Origin: Rotaria macrura
Taxonomy: Eukaryota > Rotifera > Eurotatoria > Philodinida > Philodinidae
Assembly (NCBI GenBank): GCA_900239685.1
Contig: OENT01000640.1
Span: 1-64,000, forward strand
Direction of reading: 5' to 3'
DNA: 64,000 nt
Shown: piece after piece, positions 9,012-26,200 of the stretch
How positions within the stretch are numbered: position 1 is the first letter of the stretch
How the letters are laid out: the number at the start of each line of letters is the position of its first letter
Notes under the pieces: model-generated
What the model was told of the DNA's origin: nothing
Database searches by the model: none
What the model saw: only the letters and a program-made list of their open reading frames with translations
Position numbers and translations under genes: made by a program

Positions 9012-10329
9012 CTAGAATGCAACAAGTTCAGTTAATCAAACAATAAAAAAGAAAAATTCGTAAAAAAACACAACGAAATTTAAATTTTCAAACATCTTAA
9101 CGATATTGACGGTAGAAACATTGGTTCGAAATTTTTCACACGTTCATTATTTGAACAAACTCTATTTCTGTAGCCAACAGCTGTGTATTGTACAGATGTG
9201 ACTTCTAAATTATATCACAAGCATCCTACATTTATAGAAGATGATTGTTTTCTTTAGGAATGTATATACTTATACTTAATTCAGAGCCAAACATGTAGTA
9301 ACATGTTGATATGTACAAGAAAGATTATTTAATGGATAAGAACTTTTATAATTACTGAATGTTCTGTGGAAGTAAGTAAGTGCTATTTGCAATTCTTTCC
9401 TTCTGGTTGTAAAGAGTTATAAGAATTTCGCCCATACACTTCCTGGATTTTCGTCATTGGCGATATTTGAAAATCCCCTTTGAGTTCTTTAGGATATCTT
9501 TTGACTGACATATAACAGTTTTACAAAAAGTCCTAAAATCAAGTTGTTTTATGTTAGCAAGAAGAATCTTAGATAACTGGAAATGTCTGATTTTGTAGAA
9601 AATGGTTTGTTTCACCATTTGGTATAGTCTAAAATTATATTTAAAAGTTTCAAGGAATAAAAAACAAATATTTGCCTCTAATGAAGGCATCGTGGAGTGG
9701 CGATGTGTCTAAGTGTGCATGAGGGTGTTGGTGTAAGTGCAAACACTCGTGTTCTCTGTATCTGCACATTGACTTCATATTTTCATTCATACTCACACCT
9801 TCGTTTTAAGAACATAATATAGTTTCTTTGGTAGTTCCAGATGTAGTAAAATCTAGCATAAAGAGATCCTGCCGGCTAAAACTTGTGTGAATACATTTTT
9901 ATCAATTACTTTGATAGCAGTTTACTTTTTTCAGTTCAGAAGGCTGATCTGGAAATTTGTAATCCACCGCAGTCAAAAGCAGAAATCATTCTTAGACTTT
10001 TAACCCGCAGTTGGTGATTATTCTTTTAAATTAATATGCTACTGCCCGTAGAGTAATCGGTTAACACTTCTAAATGTTTGTGCTTCTCACTATGTTGAAA
10101 CAACGATCTCACTACGCTTACATGTTTGATTCGCAAGGATGGTCTTCATCATAATTTATTTTTATCAGAACAATTATTAGATAGTTTTACATCATATTTT
10201 TGGATAAAACGACAATGATTATTTCAGCATCAATATCGATCAAATTTTTGTGATATTCTTGAAGAAATATTTTATTCTACTCATGCGTATAGGGAAAATA
10301 ATTGAATTGCATAGATTAAATTGTAACTT
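9012..10329. other. Intergenic
   Basis: No gene or repeat recognised. The NMNAT-like gene may have 5' exons here, but no frame carrying the expected HxGH motif was found. Confidence 0.4.
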
Positions 10330-10800
10330 AGATCGTTTTCAGATGAAAATCTTACGAATTGTATCGCTGTGAGAATTATGAAACGACAATCGATTCAGCT
10401 TCTCATTTGACGATTGGTATCGACTCCTTTCCGATGCATTGATGGATCATATTTTTCAAGTGTGACTAAACTTAGTCTGATCGGAAATGATATTGAAAGC
10501 GATGGCTCATTGATCCAACTCACTCATTTAATAATTTAAGATCCTTATTTTACTATTAGCTAACTAAATGAATTATTACGATTTTCATTGAATATTGAAT
10601 CACTCATCTTTATCGCTGAATTTCATTGATCAATCGAACAGAGTGCTCAAGCTTTTTCGATATCAAAGACAAGCAAAATTACTACACTACGCATCGACGA
10701 TGAATGCTCATCTTTGTCCTCGTTTACAACATGATAAAATTGTTACCGTCAAAGGTCAACACGAATCAATCGTGCGATGCTGAAGTTCAGGTCAACTTTC
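10330..10800 (+). pseudogene. Decayed leucine-rich-repeat-like gene remnant
   Basis: Translating in pieces gives LRR-like strings: a segment at about 10463-10534 reads TKLSLIGNDIESDGSLIQL, and another at about 10566-10730 reads LNELLRFSLNIESLIFIAEF, then a TGA, then SIEQSAQAFSISKTSKITTL. The repeated pattern of L.L..N/I..L spacing resembles the F-box/LRR-type proteins common in such genomes. Several stops and frame changes interrupt it, so it is a pseudogene. The exact family is uncertain because no F-box is visible. Confidence 0.4.
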
Positions 10801-10925
10801 AAATCTTTTCTGGTTATGTTAAGAAGGTAACTATGTCGAGGACGGAGAGCAAATCCAAAGAATGATCAAACTGTGGGACCAATTCATTTTTCGTTACACT
10901 ATCAAAAAACATCATCATAAGGGAT

Positions 10926-11883
10926 CCCACGCAGTCACAAAAACGCAAAAACGGTATTTTAATGCGTTGAAGGAAAAAAAGGCAGAGAAGGAACGCGTTT
11001 AAGTTGTGCAGTTCACAGGAAAAAGAAGACCACGCATATAAACGAGTTAATCTCGGCTATAACGCATTTTCACGCAACTAATAGATGAATTTTCAGAAAT
11101 GAATGCATTTAAACAGTAAAGTCAACCCATGGTATAGATGTAGATGAACGGTAATTCAGCTCATCCAGTATTACTGCCCTATTCCTTCCTTTGTCACTCC
11201 ACTTCACGAAAATCATAAACGAGGAAGAGCAATAATGTGTCGACACCTGTGAAGTTACCATTTTGTTGCGTTATATTTCATTTTAATTGAAAAGATTTAC
11301 GGCGAAAAAGATGATGCTTCCGAAATCTCTAAACTAAGTATTTATAAATATAGAAATAAAAATTTTTTAAATTATTGATAGATATTAACTGAAACTGAAC
11401 GAAAAACACTGATTATTCAATGAAACAATAAAATATCGAGTAAATATTTGTTAAGAGTTGTACTTATAGAAATTGTTTTCCCGGAATGTTCGTTCAATAT
11501 GAGTTGTAAATTTTAAGAGACTTAGTAACGCGTAAATCCAGTCTAGTCGTAAGTCGACTGTCTTCTGGTAATAAGATCCTTCGGTCGAATCTATACCAGC
11601 ACATAAAACAACTCGTTATAATGCATTCTCAATAATGAAGAAAATACAAACTTAGTACTTCTCGATGAATTTTTTTCTTTCGCTAAACGTGTTTTAACGC
11701 TCAGAAATCAGAAACGCATTTAAACGGTTTAATTTCACATTTCTAGATGCTAGAGGATGCGTCAATTTATAACGTGTTAAAACGTGAAAATTCGGACATT
11801 TTTGACTGTGTGGAACGCGTTGAACTGAGAAAAATAAAAGGCATTGTTTTAACGCGTTTTTTTCGGAATTTTGACTGCTAGGG
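10926..11883. mobile_element. CCC/GGG-ended element rich in AACGCGTT
   Basis: Left end CCCACGCAGTCACAAAAACG; right end, read inward, CCCTAGCAGTCAAAATTCCG (14 of 20 positions agree). AT flanks both sides (10924-10925 and 11884-11885). The interior near both ends is rich in AACGCG/CGCGTT words (e.g. GGAACGCGTTTAA, TTAACGCGTTTTTTTC). About 958 bp, non-coding. It shares terminus type and duplication length with 129-936, 2290-2513 and 51614-51929 but has a different internal word. Confidence 0.65.
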
Positions 11884-11885
11884 AT

Positions 11886-13019
11886 GGTAGTAGATTTCGT
11901 TGTTTTTTATCGTGCTGTTATATAATTTTTAGAAATCAATTTTTAGAAATCATGTTCTTTCAAAATGAATAAATACGAATACCAATAAAATAACGCAAGT
12001 TTTTGAAAACATGTACATTGATAACCGATAGTTGAGTTTAAAATGCTATTGAATTGATATTTCCTCGTTATTTTTCGTGTTGGCTAGCATATGTTTGATA
12101 GTATAACTTTATCTCACAATAGATTTGTATTATCGGCAAAAATAAAATTATGTAATTTTATTAAAACTATTTGATAGATGATATTTTTATCAAGTCCTCT
12201 ATCTCCTTTTTATATTATCTTAATCAGATTTATATTGATTAAAAAGACAACAATATATAAATAGAAAAAACAGTAAGCATTATCTTTAGAAATTCTTGAG
12301 CATCTATTATTCAGTGTTAATATTGTAACATTGTGAATGCGTAACAAGCACACACCTACACCATCAAAACTCGTTCAGGATTCGAAATAGGATTTCATCA
12401 GGATCTGGAACGGATCATTATTGCTGTTAAACTTGGAATTATCTAGGAACTGTCCGTGTTTGTGGATGTAAATAAGAGTACTATATTATTTTAACTCACA
12501 GCCAGAATCACTAAAACACTCTCTCGTTGATTCTCTGTTGAGATCGTCGTTAGTTTTAGCTGTTATCGTTTACTGAATTTTTGTACCTCGATTCTTATCG
12601 AATCTTCTTTAAAGCTTAATAAAATCTTGATTGAGTTCTCTCGATTCTTCGTCTTCGAATCCTTAGAAGGATCATGATTTTATTCTGGCAGAATCCTGTA
12701 CTCACGATTTACAAAAGAATCTGTCCAGGATCGCGAAGAAATCCGCTACAGAATAGTCTGTAATCGTAATAAATTTTGGAAACAGGAATTATCAGAAATT
12801 GAGTCAGGATCTTGGAGATTTCGGATCCTCATCCATCTTTCCAGAATTTCTCAACGAATGAACAGGTGTGAGACTAGAGCAATATCTCCAAATATAGGTG
12901 TTTTTATTCTCGCAAATCTTGTCCTTTTATGATAATTATTGATGATTTTCATGGGTGAATACATTAAACTCATTTCACTTCATTCTCAATAGAAGTAGAT
13001 CAATCACTGAACGATTTTT

Positions 13020-13020
<1 letters not shown>
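11886..13020. other. Intergenic with a GATTC/GGATC-rich block
   Basis: 12355-12870 is enriched for GAATC/GATTC/GGATC words on both strands and is bounded by CACACCT (left) and AGGTGTG (right), 12349-12870, which could be the ends of another small element. The match beyond 7 bp is weak and no target duplication is convincing. The rest shows nothing. Confidence 0.35.
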
Positions 13021-14672
<1,652 letters not shown>

Positions 14673-14849
14673 CCGTTTTACTTAACAGGGTGTAGAAGAG
14701 AGAAATGTATGAATGTATAGTTTGTGAGAATGAATGAAAAAGTGGAAAAGACGTTACTGGTTTGTATGGTAGCACACGTATGGAAATAAGTCAACGATGA
14801 ACGATTCTAGAAAGCGAAGGATTCCTTCAAGTATGGTACATAGAAGGTA

Positions 14850-15350
14850 GTCGAGCTGAACTCCAAACCGAAACTCGGTACGAAGCACTTTATTTCGAGT
14901 AAGAGACTTTAGGAGTCCTTTAGAAGGACTTGATAATTACTTGAACAGATGTCATTAGTATCACATCAATGCTAATTATTTCTGATGGCGATAATGAATC
15001 GCTGCTAAGGATCAGCGCCAACCCTTAATCTGTTTATGGACCGATTTAATGAAAATAGAATCTGCAGGTTATTAATAATATCCGGAATTTACTTTGGACG
15101 AACGAAAATTGATAGAGGAAATCGAGCAAAATTAAGTATATACTCAGATTTCAATGATTCCTATGACATTTGAACGAACATCAGAAAATGTGTTGTTCTC
15201 GAAATCATCGAGACACAAAATATGGAGCTTGGATGTGTAGGTCGTGACAGATAAAAGAAATGGGGACCACAGCAGATTGCTATACAGTGCTTTGCACTGT
15301 AGTAATGACACCGTTTACTTCGAGAATAAAAAAAAAGAAGCAGAATAACG
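14850..15350 (+). repeat. Dispersed repeat, copy 3
   Basis: Matches 2610-3110 throughout (CCAAACCGAAACTCGGT, TTTAATGAAAATAGAATC, TAATAATATCCG) and 6300-6640 at its 3' end (AAAATATGGAGCTTGGATG). It sits between the two ubiquitin-containing duplicates, upstream of the broken copy. Short frames in it are not conserved between copies. Confidence 0.65.
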
Positions 15351-15819
15351 AAGAAAGACTTGTGAATCAATAGCCTGCTCGAATGGTCTATGATGAATCA
15401 CCAATTCAGTATGATGTGATATTCTTGAGAAAGTGGTAGAAATTTCTTTCTTTACTTCTCGAAAACATGAAGTTTCATCATAAGAATGCAACAAATTGCT
15501 ATCGATTTAGGTTTTTTATTTTCGACAATTTCCATTCTTTCCAACAGTGATTCATGATTTTGATACAGAATAATGTTGTTTATTGTGGGTTTACGGATCA
15601 GATTCCTTGACGGTTTTATCTAAATAATTCTGTTATCAAGATTGTTTCGAAAACAACCAAAGTTCACACAAAAACACATGAATGAACCTTATCTCTGTCG
15701 TCACTATATCAAAGATATGAAAAATGAAAATTGATAGTCTCCATCATCATCAGTTCTATTGTAATATGACCCAATTAAAACTTTGTTGTATCAACCACTG
15801 AGGAATTCTTTAGAGATAT

Positions 15820-17740
<1,921 letters not shown>

Positions 17741-18232
17741 TGTATGTCTTGTGACGATGAATCAGCTTCCCATGTTTACAATGACGATGAAGTTGCTAGA
17801 CATTAATGATGACGCATGATAGGGAGAAAAGCGGGACGCGAAAAGAAAAGAAAGAAGATAGTAGAAGAGGTGTGCTTCATGAGAAAATTACCATTTACGT
17901 CATCAATTCTGGAATATACGCCGCTTATGCTTGCACAACAGTTATGAAAGCAGTTCTCGTTTCTGAGATCTAGGTTAATATTTACTATTACTCATAAATC
18001 ACACTGAAATCAAATTGAATGGCAATAAAAGTAGGCCACTGTGAAGGAGAGTAGATCATTACTGATTAGTCGATTTTTCATCCAATCGGATCATTGTGAA
18101 CGCTTTGTACAGATTTTTCTCATCAAAAGTGTAGATTGATCCATAACAGCATCATATCTGTTCTGTCTAGAGAAACAGATGGTAGAATAAGGAAGAGATG
18201 TTATGGTTAACATACATTTGTTCGTACGTGAG

Positions 18233-18240
18233 TATAAAAG
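18233..18240 (+). promoter_or_regulatory. Possible TATA box of the prolyl 4-hydroxylase gene
   Basis: TATAAAAG lies about 190 bp upstream of the ATG at 18427. About 490 bp separate it from the divergent ubiquitin TATA box, so the two genes are head to head and may share regulatory DNA. Confidence 0.4.
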
Positions 18241-18426
18241 AAAAGGGTATAGCGTTTGTTATAAACAAATATTGTTATGAACATAAAGCTGATTCTCTGT
18301 TTCCTTTCCTTGCGCAATAGACATTAGATTTGTTTTCTTATGACAGTAACATATTCATTGATAGACATGAACGCTATAGAGAGGTTTTTCTTCTTCTTTT
18401 AGTTTTTTCTCTAGAATAATACAAAC

Positions 18427-21400
18427 ATGTTTATTGTACAAATATTTTTCTTGATCACTATAAAATCAATTCTCGTTCACAGTGACTTATTTACATCAAC
18501 AACACATTTAACACATTTACTCAATACTGAAATCGCTCTAGCTAAGAAAATAGAAACATATTTAAAACAAGAATACGAACGATTAGATCATGTAGAAAAG
18601 TAATTATTGTATAAAAAAAAACCCTATTTATTTTTATGATTTTCTTGTCATCATTAAGATTTATTAATGTTATCAAAGATGAAATACGTCAAGCACATGG
18701 AAAAGAAGAGTATTATTTCGGTAATCCGGTTAATTCTTATTTATTTATTAAACATTTAACAACTGATTGGAACAATATTGAACAAATGTTGCCGACAGGT
18801 GTAAATAATAATCATAAGAATGTTATAGTTTAATCATCAATATTTTGTTTATAGATTTTGCACACGATATAAGGAAGAAATGGTTATTTCCAACGGCTGA
18901 AGATTATACGGGTAAATATATGATGTACACCTATGAAATAATTTCGCTAGAATCAATTAGGATCTGCTCTTGGATTGATGCGTCTACAAGATACATACAA
19001 ATTGAATACGAGTCAATTAGCTAATGGTGAACTAAGTAGAAAATTTAAATCAAAACGACTAAGCGGTAAGTTTATAGTAAGACTTTATGATTTTTTGTCT
19101 TTGTTTTTATTCTATGAATAAAGTTGTACACATAATTAAGAAAAAGCAAGGTTACTCAACTATTTTTCATTGTTTATTTACACTTTCGAAAGTATCACTG
19201 CGAGTTAGTCACAGGTATACCATTGATATTTTCTACATAATTAGAAACCCCAGCGATACTAGACATCATCTGATACGATAAGCATCCATATGTCTTTCTT
19301 ACCGAATGATCAACATTTTATTTACTCTATCGTAGATAACAAGACATTTGCTGATAACTCAATTTACAGAATTCCAGTCAGAAATGTCTCACATACATAC
19401 ATGAAGTTTTCGTAGATATCTGCATCAATCTGAATTCATAATAACGAGAACGTTTATCGAAAATTCAATAGTGCGAGAAATACAAAATTATTTTAACTAT
19501 GATATTTAGATAGTTTTTTAATGGAGAGATGCACCATTTCTTTTTAGAAATTCATATCAAACTTGACATTTCTTTCCCTTATTAAAGTATCTAATTCCTG
19601 TGGATTGTCGACATCAACCTTGACGTTGAAATGCAACACGATGGCAGATAACTAGTAGACTGTTTGCATTTCCATAAGATAAAATTTTAAAATAGTTTTC
19701 AACGTCATATCAACAACTAATTGATCTATCATGGTCACGTTTTATAACACAATGATAAAGCTATATGTTAAAATTTTCATCGACGTTCGATATTTAAAAA
19801 ATGATGTCTGATTTCGAATAATTTTCTTGAATGAATACATATATAAATAATCGCCATATCAAAATTAGACATAGTTCATTATCTATGTTATGAATTATGG
19901 CTACAACTACAGATACATTTTATCTGATCAAGGTTGATAAATAAAAGAAGTAATATCATATTCTAGCCATCGATGTATTTTCACTGAATAAAGGTTATCA
20001 CATTTACATATAGAGCATAGTTCAGATCCTACTTATATTTATTCTAGTCTTCAGAATATTTATTATTGCTAATAATAACAAAAAAAGATTTTCTTAGCGC
20101 AGTCTCGTTAGGTCTAAAATCTGCAACTCACATATTTATAGCTTCACAATGCTAATAGAAAATGGAATGTCACGAATTTTTTCGCATTGTCTTTCTCTAG
20201 TTGGCGCCCAAGTTTTTGCTATGTCTGTAATCGAGTATGACACTGGTTTCTACGGTCTGTATGCAGAGGGGAGCACACAAAAAGTCTCACTATTTTCTTC
20301 GAAAACATATGTGACTTTCACAAAAAAAAATTTCAAACTAGACACGATTATATCTATGAAGTATTATGTGATTGTTTTCTAATCTCGCTAGATCTTAATC
20401 TGGATAGCAGTATCATATGTGAATTACACTAAAGGCATTTTCCTCTTGAGAGACATCTGCGTGCAGCATCTAACTATTGGAAAAGACATTAGTCGACGAT
20501 AATATGAAATCATCGTCATTGCATGATTTATATATTTCCTAGCTTTGGAATGTTATGATTTGGGCCGTGTTGCATATACAAATGGTGATTTCTATCATAC
20601 ATTAATGTGGATGCAAGAAGCGCTCGATCATTTGGATACCGAAACAAATCATACGTCTATTAATAAAATTGATATTTTAGATCATCTTGCCTATTCAACA
20701 TCACAGGTGAAAAAAATATCGAATGATTTATTTTTTCTTGTCAACTGTACACTTTGTATTGTTTTAGCAAGGAAATGTTGAACATGCATTAGAAATTACT
20801 AAAGAAATGTTGACGATTGGTAATAGATCTATTTGTTTTCTTCGAAAATAAAAATATATTTTCTTTCTTATCTAGTTCCAGATCATATTCGTGCAAAAAA
20901 TAATAAAATCTATTATGAATCTATTCTAAGAAGTCGTACATTAGCTAAACAACATCGAAAAGATGATAAGAATATGAATGATTCGAACAATCTTAAATTA
21001 ATTCCAATGGTATTGAATGATAAAAATTATACAATCAATAACGAACGAATAGAAGATGATATTGATGAACAAGAATCATATGAAAAAATGTGTCGACAAA
21101 ATGGTGCTCAAGTAATATTATTACATACAATCAAAATCATGATTATTCAATATATATATATATATACAATTTTTTTCTTTCTTTAGTTAAATTCAAAACA
21201 TCAAGCAAAATTATTCTGTCGCTATCTTCATAATAATCATGCATATCTCATATTACAACCTGTTAAAGAAGAACAATTAATTGAACGACCAGCTATATAT
21301 CTTTATCATGATATTATGAATGATGCTGATATTGAAGAAATTAAATCACTTGCATTACCTCGTGTATGTTTGATTGACATAGAATCTACGATGATTGAAA

Positions 21401-23602
21401 GTTGGATTTCAATTCTTTTGTTTTCTAAATTCTCGTTTTACAGTTGCAACGTGCTGTTGTGCGTGATTTCGAGACCAATACGTTTAAGCCAGCTGATTAC
21501 AGAATTTGTAAGAGGTACGAAAAAAATATATATGTATTCATAGTTAGTTAAATTTACATTGCTCGATCAATTTGCATATGATGTTCAAGTTACATTCGGT
21601 TTGTAGTTGATATTTAAAAAAAAAATACGCAAGCGATTTTATGTCATGGATTGGATTGCTGTGTCTGATTTAGCAATATGAAAATGTGTACGGAGTTTCA
21701 ATACTAACGGTATTGTATAATAATATACATCGAAGTATCATATATTCAATAGAAATTTCTACATAGAACAATTTAGAATCACATTTAATTCATATGAATA
21801 TTCCTTATCCATGTTGCATAGGATTAAATATATGAAGTTTTTAAGATCTAAATTCTATATATCATCATAAGAACTAATTCGAGAGTTTTTACTGATACAA
21901 AACATAGTTTTTTGTTGTAGATTGCATGTTCAAGATCAACTTTTGATTACAAATCTATTGTGCTATACATTCTAAGATTATTATAAAAGGGTGAGAACTA
22001 AAACAATGATCGATTTTATTTAGTTGTAGAACGACTCATATTTTTGTTTTTAATTTTAACAATACATTCTGATGATTGAATCAAGTAAAACGAATGAGTT
22101 CTTCCGGATCAGACATGTATCAAACTACATATCATATTGTGTTAAACGTTCAACCGAAATTTTCATGAGTTAAATTTAATAATTGTCAAAGTATACTATG
22201 CTTTAATTTCGAATATACATAGTCTAACGCAATTGATATGCTCACCCTGTGTGTAGATATACATTTTCTTTAGTATCGAATTCTTACCATAATCATTTCG
22301 AAAGCTATTTTATTTAGGTTTTCTTAATTCCCACGTAAGAACTCATATCAAGGTTTATGTATAGATGTGCCACTTTTGTACACCATGCCTACTGAGGATA
22401 ATCTTGTTGACCTTATTCATAATACGTATATTTGTTTTAACTACTGTTTGATGAATATTCAACCTTGAATATTTATCTTTGGTTGTGTTTATAGTTGAGA
22501 AGAATCATCTGATAAAATCGTAATATATGTAATCTATGAACATGTTGTAGTTCTACAGTGAGCATAAAGGTACGAAATAAAAGAGAACTAATCCTCATCT
22601 AAACGCATGTCGATCCGCTATAATCTCTCACGAGCTTTTCTTGTTTCGTTTTCATCATCTAACTTTATTGAATAATCGCATTCGAACTCATTATTTTATT
22701 AATTGTTTGATGCATGTTTTCACTGATAAATGTAGATATCATTTGAATAGGTATTTCTTTTTTCTATTGAAATAATTTCATATTTTAGTGCTTGGCTAAG
22801 AAATGAAGATTCACCTGTCATAGCTCGTTTATCACGATTAATTGAAGCTATTACAAATTTAACAATGACAACAGCTGAAGATCTTCAAGTATGTAGATAA
22901 AAATTATTATGAAAGCGAAAGAAGATTAATTCATACAAATTAAAATTATCAGATCGCAAATTATGGTGTAGGTGGTCATTACGAACCACATTTTGATTTT
23001 ACACAAGTACGTGACGTTTTGATTTTCTAATTTTGTTCTTGTTAACATAATGTTTCAATTAAGAAAAAAGATGCTTTTTCAAATCTTGGTGTTGGTGAGT
23101 TAAGAAAATTTATTTATGAATAGTATTGTGATGTCAATGAATTTCATTTCATAGGAAATCGTATTGCAACATGGTTGACATATGTGTGTTAAGTTCAATG
23201 AAAGATTTTCGAATATAGAAAAATTGAATTGTTTTCAGCTGAGTGATGTTGAAGAAGGTGGAGCAACTGTTTTTCCATTAGTGGGCGGTCATTTGAAACC
23301 GAAGAAAGGAAGTGCAGCATTCTGGTATAATCTCTATAAATCAGGCAAAGGTTAAAAAAATTTCTTTTTGTTCTTTTATGTTTACATTAACTAATCGAAG
23401 TTTTTTCTTTTCCGTATACTTATTAGGTGATCAAAATACTCGTCATGCAGGTAGAGTGTGAAGTCTCATTGCTTTGTGTGTATGGTTTCGTGTTTACCTA
23501 GCTTGTCCTGTATTGATTGGTAATAAATGGGTGGCAAATAAATGGATTCATGAACGTGGACAAGAATTCCGTCGACCATGTTCACTTGATCAAATGGCAT
23601 AA
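18427..23602 (+). CDS. Collagen prolyl 4-hydroxylase alpha subunit
   Basis: Sixteen exons by my reading: 18427-18599, 18659-18798, 18855-18911, 18961-19065, 20543-20706, 20768-20819, 20876-21111, 21187-21363, 21444-21514, 22789-22888, 22953-23006, 23064-23094, 23155-23183, 23239-23350, 23427-23450, 23502-23602. They join in phase to 541 residues (human alpha subunits are about 535). A signal peptide (residues 1-18) targets the ER lumen. The N-terminal domain (NPVNSYLFIKHLTTDW) and the peptide-binding TPR-like domain (LGRVAYTNGDFYHTLMWM) are followed by the Fe(II)/2-oxoglutarate dioxygenase domain. His438 and Asp440 (PHFDF) and His507 bind iron, and Lys517 binds 2-oxoglutarate; H-K spacing is 10, as in human H483/K493. 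The enzyme hydroxylates proline in X-Pro-Gly of collagen, paired with PDI. Two introns exceed 1 kb (19066-20542, 21515-22788); the rest are short. Confidence 0.96.
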
Positions 23603-26200
23603 ATATGATGTAATGAAGAAAACAACGACTCATGATATATGTTTTCTCAGGAACTAGGTTGTGTTTTCGATATATTTTTTGTTGTCCGAAATATTTTGAA
23701 AATTTTTTAGTGTACATATGATAGAGTCGATTATATGAAAAGACAGGAAATTGTTCAAAGTCGTGTTTAAAAATTTCTTTTTTACTTTTGATCTTCCTAT
23801 TTAGTTGATATTAGTATTGAATTTTTTTTCACAAAGTACATATGATAAATATATGTATGTATGTGCCCATGTGTGTGTGTGTGTAGGTGTTTCTTGCGTA
23901 TTTTTATCGATTATGCTTTGTTAAAATAAATCAATCGTGTACGTTTATCAATTGATGCATGTTTACAACGTTCGAGACATGATGATCAAGAGCTGTGTAG
24001 CTAATACATAGAAATACGTACGTTCGATAATTATTAACAAGCACTTCAAATTTTCAACTTCATATATTTCCAATGAACCGAAAAGTATTTGATAGCCGAA
24101 TTGAATCTTCCATAACAAAATAATAAGAGAATAAAACTTTCTAACGCTATCTTACATTATTCATCGGATTCTTAATCAATCTACCATGATAGAAATTCTC
24201 GACTAATACGATTACATTCTTTATGAATGCCTAATTTTTTGTTTCCTATTATTGACCTTGATTTGATTGTATAACATAAACAAAATAGTGCAATTCAATG
24301 TAGGTTATGGTCCTTTTACGTTGTAAATTGTATTGTATTAACGAAATTCAATTTAGAAAGAACGAAAACATTCTTTTATTTTTTTAGCTATTTGGAAAAA
24401 AAGACAGAACTGAAAATATAAACATCTTTAATTGAAGATTGAATGAACTTTAAATGCACGCTATTAATTTACAAAAATCTATCATTCGGTATATCACGCA
24501 TTAATGTCAAATTATTTTTCAAAGAAGACTTGAGATTAAACTTTTTTTTTAAACACCTAGATTGATAATGATAGTTCGAGTGTTTTTAAAAATGTATTCA
24601 TATCATTCAACATAAAATAGAAACATATAGATAATAAAATGTTACGTCATTCTTTCGGTACTTTCATGTCATTTAACTTCGAATGTATAGGTCGAGTCGA
24701 CCCAGTTCCGAACTGTCTACGTCAATAATTCCTGCTCAATTTTTCCCATTGGAGATGAGTATAAACAATAAGATTAAGCTCGTCAATTGTGTTAACAACA
24801 ATGATGTATTGAATAAATTATAATCTATTGCTTCGTTTTTTTTCTTCAGTATTGTATTTACTCAATATACTATATCTCTTTTGTTTGTATTATATGATCG
24901 ATTAAATTCGTTCGATTATTCTTGAAAAATTCATTAACGTACATCACCATGTCAATGATACAACTCATGTATTCTATGTAAAATTTTTTTTAAAATTAAA
25001 TAGTTACATAAGATTAGATAAAAAAAACTATTTCGTGAACTTTAAGATTTTTCTATTGAGCTGTTAGGTTAATAATTAGACATAACTATAATGTCGTAAT
25101 CTTATCTAGTTCATTCAAGTACATGTGTCAATGTCAATAGACAATATCCGTACATTCTTTTGTCGACAAATGTTTCATCAATGAAAATTTATTCATTCAA
25201 TTCTCAGTTGAAATATGTTAGTTATTAATCAATAAAATAATTAAAAAATTGCCAGTGCTTGTCTGTTTTTCTATCAAAAGAACATAGCCGGGATGCATAC
25301 GTTAGGGAGAAACATGCTCTAACTAATTACTCAACAAGTAAAATGATCGAAGTTCAACTCAATCATATACTATTCATATAAGTACTATGTCAATGTCAAC
25401 TATGGGATCAATGATTATTCTAAAAATGATAACAAAATGCATCATTACTAACACAAAGTCAAGAATCATCAACTGTCGACTCATTACTTGACAAAGAAAA
25501 AACTAGGATTTCACTCTAGTTGAACACGCATTATTTTCTCGACAATCGAATGGATAGTAATTATTACAATGAAGAATACAATTTTCAGTTTGATATGATA
25601 TTTTCGACTTATATCTTATAAATGCTAGTTGATTAATAACTATAACTAGTATATATTTAGTAAGCTAAATAAATATCTTGATTTTTAAATTATTCAAACG
25701 ATAGATTATGAATAATTACAAAGATGAATTAGAATCTATTCAATAGAAGAAGATATTTTTCACGATACTATACGTTATCATAGAAGAAATGAAAATGATC
25801 GATTGAATAGTATAGAGAATATGTAAAATTTTCTATTTAATCAAATGAAAATTTCATTTAGTAATAAGTTACCTGAAATGAAGTTTATTCCTAGTTTGAA
25901 TTTTTGATTCTATTTCTTTATTTCAATAAAAATTAAATTATGTCGATCTTTGATTAAAATAACTATCAATAATAATACGGATTCATTATTAAAAGTCATA
26001 AATCATTTCATTTTTATCTACGTCATTGTATAATAAGGAAAACTTTATCTTTAAGCATTTTATGACTTTTTTTCTTTAAGTAAACTCATTAGTATAGTGC
26101 AAAAATAACAAACAAAAGAAAGTATTGAGAGTGAAATTGTTGTTGTTGTTGTTCTTCTGTAACTAATCACAGTTCATTACACCAAAACAAATAATTTTAA
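23603..26200. other. Intergenic, very AT-rich
   Basis: No gene recognised. Contains a short (GT)n run at about 23873-23885. The proximal part is presumably the 3' UTR of the prolyl 4-hydroxylase gene. Confidence 0.5.

Noticed and set aside
12349..12870. Another CCC/GGG-type element in the GATTC-rich block
   Set aside because: Ends are CACACCT/AGGTGTG rather than CCC/GGG, the match is only 7 bp, and no target duplication was found.
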